Shown piece after piece: positions 6,343-8,663 of a stretch of 8,663 nucleotides of DNA. The stretch's first letter is position 1. Every line of letters begins with the position of its first letter. Both the position numbers and the translations under genes were made by a program. The notes under the pieces were generated by a model, which was not told where the DNA came from, made no database searches, and saw only the letters and a list, made by a program, of their open reading frames with translations. The DNA comes from Desulfobacteraceae bacterium (GTDB lineage Bacteria; Desulfobacterota; Desulfobacteria; Desulfobacterales; JAABPS01): positions 1-8,663 of the forward strand of contig JAABPS010000106.1 in the NCBI GenBank assembly GCA_011391835.1, written 5' to 3'.

Positions 6343-6519
6343 TTTTTCATTAAGATAAAAGAGAATGACCCCTGGAATGAAGCGCTTATCATTGAATATC
6401 CATCCATCGAGGCATTTATCCGCATGCAAAGAGATAAGGAATACCAGGCCTCGGTCCCCTATCGAACAGAAGCATTGATTGATTCTCGGTTATATCTTTC
6501 AAAAGCCGCCGCCGTGTGA
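6343..6519 (+). pseudogene. C-terminal fragment of a DUF1330-like protein
   Basis: On the plus strand a frame is open from just after a TAA (6340-6342) to a TGA at 6517-6519, giving 58 residues. There is no early start codon; the first ATG is at 6424, inside the conserved part. The translation contains DPWNEALIIEYPSIEAF, then MQRDKEYQ, then PYRTEALIDSRLY. This is the C-terminal pattern I know from DUF1330 proteins: an aromatic/E-Y/F-P-S strand, a D/S-x-E-Y-Q turn, and a final R...L.DSRL strand. A complete protein would need about 50-100 more residues upstream, and that space is taken by the 5' end of the minus-strand hydrolase. I therefore read it as a truncated gene left at a rearrangement joint. 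The family call is from memory; its protein-like nature is clear. Confidence 0.6.
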
Positions 6520-6523
6520 AGAC

Positions 6524-8299
6524 TTAATTATCAGGCAGATTGATGGTGAAAGTGCTCCCCTTTCCGAGAGCGCTTTCTACAACAACCGTTCCATTATGAA
6601 CTTTAACGATATGTTTTACAATGGCAAGGCCCAACCCGGTGCCTCCCAATTTACGGCTTCTGGCCTCATCAACACGGTAAAACCTCTCAAAGATACGGGG
6701 CAGATGCTCTTTAGGTATTCCAGGGCCATTGTCACGGATTTTGATATAAATGTTTCTATCTTTTTCCCCTGCAATAATATCGATTTTACTCTTTTCAGGG
6801 CTGTACTTAACTGCATTATCCATCAGATTAACCAGTGCCAGTTCAAGCAAAGATGCATCGATCCTTGCTGAAACAGATTCTTCACATGCAATAGAAAAAG
6901 TAATTCCTTTATCTTTCGCGTTTGGCTGAACAATTGGCAACGCGGCTTCAATGACGTCTTTTATGGGGGTTTGCTGAAGTCGGAACTCCTTATTGCCATC
7001 TTCCTGTTCAATTCTTGCCAGGGAAAGCAGATCATCCACGATTGAATTGAGACGGATGACATGCCTTTCGATAATTTCAATACATCTTCTTGTTTCTTCC
7101 CGATTCAGGTCAGGGTTTTGAGAAAGGGTTTCTATAAATCCCTGAATTGCCGTTAAGGGTGTTTTGATTTCATGCGAAATATTGGCCACAAAATCTTTAC
7201 GAACATTTTCCAGATGCCTTATCCGGGTCACATCATTGAATACAAGAAGTGAACCGATTCGATCGCCGCCAGGAGCATACAAAGGCGCACTGCGCGTGCT
7301 GACAATGCGTGGAGTATTCTGGTGAATCACGAAATCTCCCTCTTTGGGTTGTTCATCTGAAACGGCGCTGCTGACAAACTGGTGAAAATCTCTGTTTCTT
7401 AAAATTTCCTGTATGCTTTTCCCTTTGATATCTGAAGGATTTAGCTTAAACATGTTCCGGCCGGACTGATTGATATTGAGTATATACTCTTCATTATTAA
7501 TCGCGATAACACCTTCGGACATGCTCGACAAAACCGCTTCATATTCATTTCTCTGTCGGATGACAGTTTCTATTCGATCTTCGAGTTGCGTGGCCATTAC
7601 ATTCAATGCTTTCGCAAGGCCTGCCAGCTCGAAGTTATTGGGCGGATGAAGCCTGTGTTTCAGTTCACCTTGGGAAAATTTTTCAGCAACCCTTCTCATT
7701 TCTTCAATCGGTTTGCTGATTCTGCGGGATATAAAAAAAGAAATAACGGAAGTAAGAATTGCAATTACAATACCGGATAAAATAACTCTTTTATAAAGGG
7801 TATCGATAATTATGTCGATATCCGTCACCGGGATAGATAGCCTCACGATGGCGTATATTTCGTTTTTGATAGTTAACGGCAAGGCCGCATACATCATTTT
7901 TTGATTCAATGTCGCGCTGAATCTCATAGATGAACCGGGCTGGCCTTTAAGAGCCGCTAAAATTTCGGGCCGGTTTTTATGATTCTCCATCAGGGCCGGA
8001 TCTTCTTCAGAATCGCCGATAACCTTTCCTTCGGGGAGGACAACGGTAATGCGGGTTGATATTTTGCCTCCCGTATCCTTGCAAAACCGGTCCAATTTGT
8101 CTGGATCCAGAGGCTGTAGATAGACAGCCAGTTGATCCTGGATAAGCTGTCCCCTGGTGTGAAGGTCTGAAACGATTTGTTTTAGAATAAAATCTTCAAT
8201 CGTTGAAAGCATGTACCAGGAAACGGCTAACAGCGAAATAATAATAACAACGACATACGATGGATAAATCTGCCACATTAATCGTCTATTTTTATCCAT
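6524..8299 (-). CDS. phoR: PhoR-type sensor histidine kinase
   Basis: The 591-residue membrane kinase has a full PhoR-like build. Transmembrane segment 1 lies at about 13-31 and segment 2 at about 171-190, enclosing a periplasmic sensor of some 135 residues. HAMP follows at about 191-244, and a PAS domain at about 250-360 (SSMSEGVIAIN at 258-268). The dimerisation/phosphoacceptor helix carries H376 in SHEIKTPL. The ATPase domain shows the N box (N495 in NLMDNAVKYS), G1 DNGPGIP (523-529), F box FERFYRV and G2 GGTGLGL (552-558). All catalytic residues are present. The kinase would phosphorylate the PhoB-like regulator whose gene overlaps its start by 8 bases (ATGGATAA), pointing to translational coupling. 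AGGGAAG lies 6 bases before the start. It probably senses phosphate limitation; other extracytoplasmic signals are possible because no pst or phoU gene is in the window. Confidence 0.88.
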   Translation of the reverse strand: MDKNRRLMWQIYPSYVVVIIISLLAVSWYMLSTIEDFILKQIVSDLHTRGQLIQDQLAVYLQPLDPDKLDRFCKDTGGKISTRITVVLPEGKVIGDSEEDPALMENHKNRPEILAALKGQPGSSMRFSATLNQKMMYAALPLTIKNEIYAIVRLSIPVTDIDIIIDTLYKRVILSGIVIAILTSVISFFISRRISKPIEEMRRVAEKFSQGELKHRLHPPNNFELAGLAKALNVMATQLEDRIETVIRQRNEYEAVLSSMSEGVIAINNEEYILNINQSGRNMFKLNPSDIKGKSIQEILRNRDFHQFVSSAVSDEQPKEGDFVIHQNTPRIVSTRSAPLYAPGGDRIGSLLVFNDVTRIRHLENVRKDFVANISHEIKTPLTAIQGFIETLSQNPDLNREETRRCIEIIERHVIRLNSIVDDLLSLARIEQEDGNKEFRLQQTPIKDVIEAALPIVQPNAKDKGITFSIACEESVSARIDASLLELALVNLMDNAVKYSPEKSKIDIIAGEKDRNIYIKIRDNGPGIPKEHLPRIFERFYRVDEARSRKLGGTGLGLAIVKHIVKVHNGTVVVESALGKGSTFTINLPDN

Positions 8300-8663
8300 G
8301 ATTTTCTTCCCTGAATTTGTATCCTACTCCTCTAACCGTAATGATATGGTTGCCGCTTTTGCCGAGTTTTTTTCGAATACCTGCAATTTGAACATCGACG
8401 CTTCGGTCAGTTACGGCATATCCCTCTCCTCTGACTGCATCGACGATCTGGGAACGAGTTAAAACCCAGCCGGGATGTTTGGAAAGAGCATATAATATAT
8501 GAAATTCGGTATATGTCAGTTCTATCTCTTCTTCGCCGGCAGTCACCATCATTCTGCCCGGATGAATTTCCAGATCGTGTATTCTAATAACCTTATTATG
8601 GGTGACACTTTTTAAGGATTGGCTGCGAAGGACGGCCTTTACACGGGCTACTAAAATCCGTGG
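8292..8663 (-). CDS. phoB: PhoB-type response regulator, C-terminal part (5' end outside window)
   Basis: The frame is open from the window edge at 8663 to TAA at 8294-8292, giving 123 visible residues. An internal ATG at 8552 is not the start, because the 37 codons before it are in frame and begin PRILVARVKAVLR, the usual last helix of an OmpR/PhoB receiver domain. The rest is the winged-helix DNA-binding domain: ELTYTEFHIL (48-57), GWVLTRSQIVDAV (65-77), recognition helix DRSVDVQIAGIRKKLG (86-101) and the wing ITVRGVGYKF (108-117). The phosphoacceptor aspartate lies outside the window. The end overlaps the kinase start by 8 bases, the typical phoB-phoR order. Another OmpR-family member is possible, but the kinase favours PhoB. 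Confidence 0.85.
   Translation of the reverse strand, partial: PRILVARVKAVLRSQSLKSVTHNKVIRIHDLEIHPGRMMVTAGEEEIELTYTEFHILYALSKHPGWVLTRSQIVDAVRGEGYAVTDRSVDVQIAGIRKKLGKSGNHIITVRGVGYKFREENHG
8306..8312 (-). promoter_or_regulatory. Ribosome binding site for phoR inside the phoB 3' end
   Basis: AGGGAAG on the minus strand lies 6 bases before the phoR ATG (8299) and within the last codons of phoB. It supports the 8-base phoB/phoR overlap and the start chosen for the kinase. Confidence 0.55.

Noticed and set aside
6328..6429. Extension of the hydrolase to a TTG at 6429 (34 extra residues)
   Set aside because: The codons are antisense to the DUF1330-like fragment, TTG is a rare start, no ribosome binding site precedes it, and the ATG at 6327 gives a family-like N-terminus.
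6470..6523. GC-rich stretch after phoR as an intrinsic terminator
   Set aside because: The GCC/GGC run does not form a symmetric stem followed by a T-run on the minus strand.
6479..6871. 130-residue plus-strand frame
   Set aside because: It is antisense to the ATPase domain of the PhoR-type kinase, where the kinase motifs are intact.
8292..8552. Response regulator starting at the ATG at 8552 (86 residues)
   Set aside because: The frame stays open to the window edge, and the upstream codons encode the end of a receiver domain, so this ATG is internal.

Overview
The window looks like chromosomal DNA from a Gram-negative bacterium of the Desulfobacterota (deltaproteobacterial) type. That assignment rests on the style of the proteins and a GC content that looks to be in the low-to-mid 40s by eye, and it is an inference. 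There are two longer plus-strand genes, a minus-strand esterase and a minus-strand phosphate-type two-component system. No tRNA, rRNA, CRISPR array, transposase or origin is visible.

Layout. (1) 1-420, plus: the C-terminal part of a protein with a probable beta-rich domain, probably cut by the window edge. (2) 421-798: an AT-rich intergenic stretch with a -10-like box, two inverted repeats in the presumed leader, and a minus-strand frame that may be the tail of a decayed gene. (3) 799-5104, plus: a two-gene operon. The first gene is an 895-residue fusion of a PHP metallophosphoesterase with a GT4 glycosyltransferase. The second is a complete GH13 alpha-glucosidase of the oligo-1,6-glucosidase type, starting 7 bases after the first gene ends. 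(4) 5101-6327, minus: a 369-residue alpha/beta hydrolase followed by a 26-codon frame with a good ribosome binding site, which looks like the start of a truncated gene. (5) 6343-6519, plus: a start-less C-terminal fragment resembling DUF1330 proteins. (6) 6524-8663, minus: a PhoR-type histidine kinase preceded by, and overlapping 8 bases with, the 3' part of a PhoB-type response regulator.

How they may work together. The PHP-GT4 protein has nearly all the usual residues of both domains, so it could make a phosphorylated glycoside and then dephosphorylate it, in the manner of sucrose-phosphate or trehalose-phosphate synthase/phosphatase pairs. The coupled GH13 enzyme could break down or remodel an alpha-glucoside made by its partner. 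PhoB/PhoR would sense phosphate limitation. A link from PhoB to the neighbouring genes is only a positional guess.

The most notable points are the PHP-GT4 + GH13 operon and the run of three apparent gene fragments at the gene boundaries (457-555, 5101-5181, 6343-6519). The fragments suggest that this locus was assembled by rearrangement. They also help choose the start of the hydrolase: the 34 extra codons available upstream are antisense to the DUF1330-like fragment.
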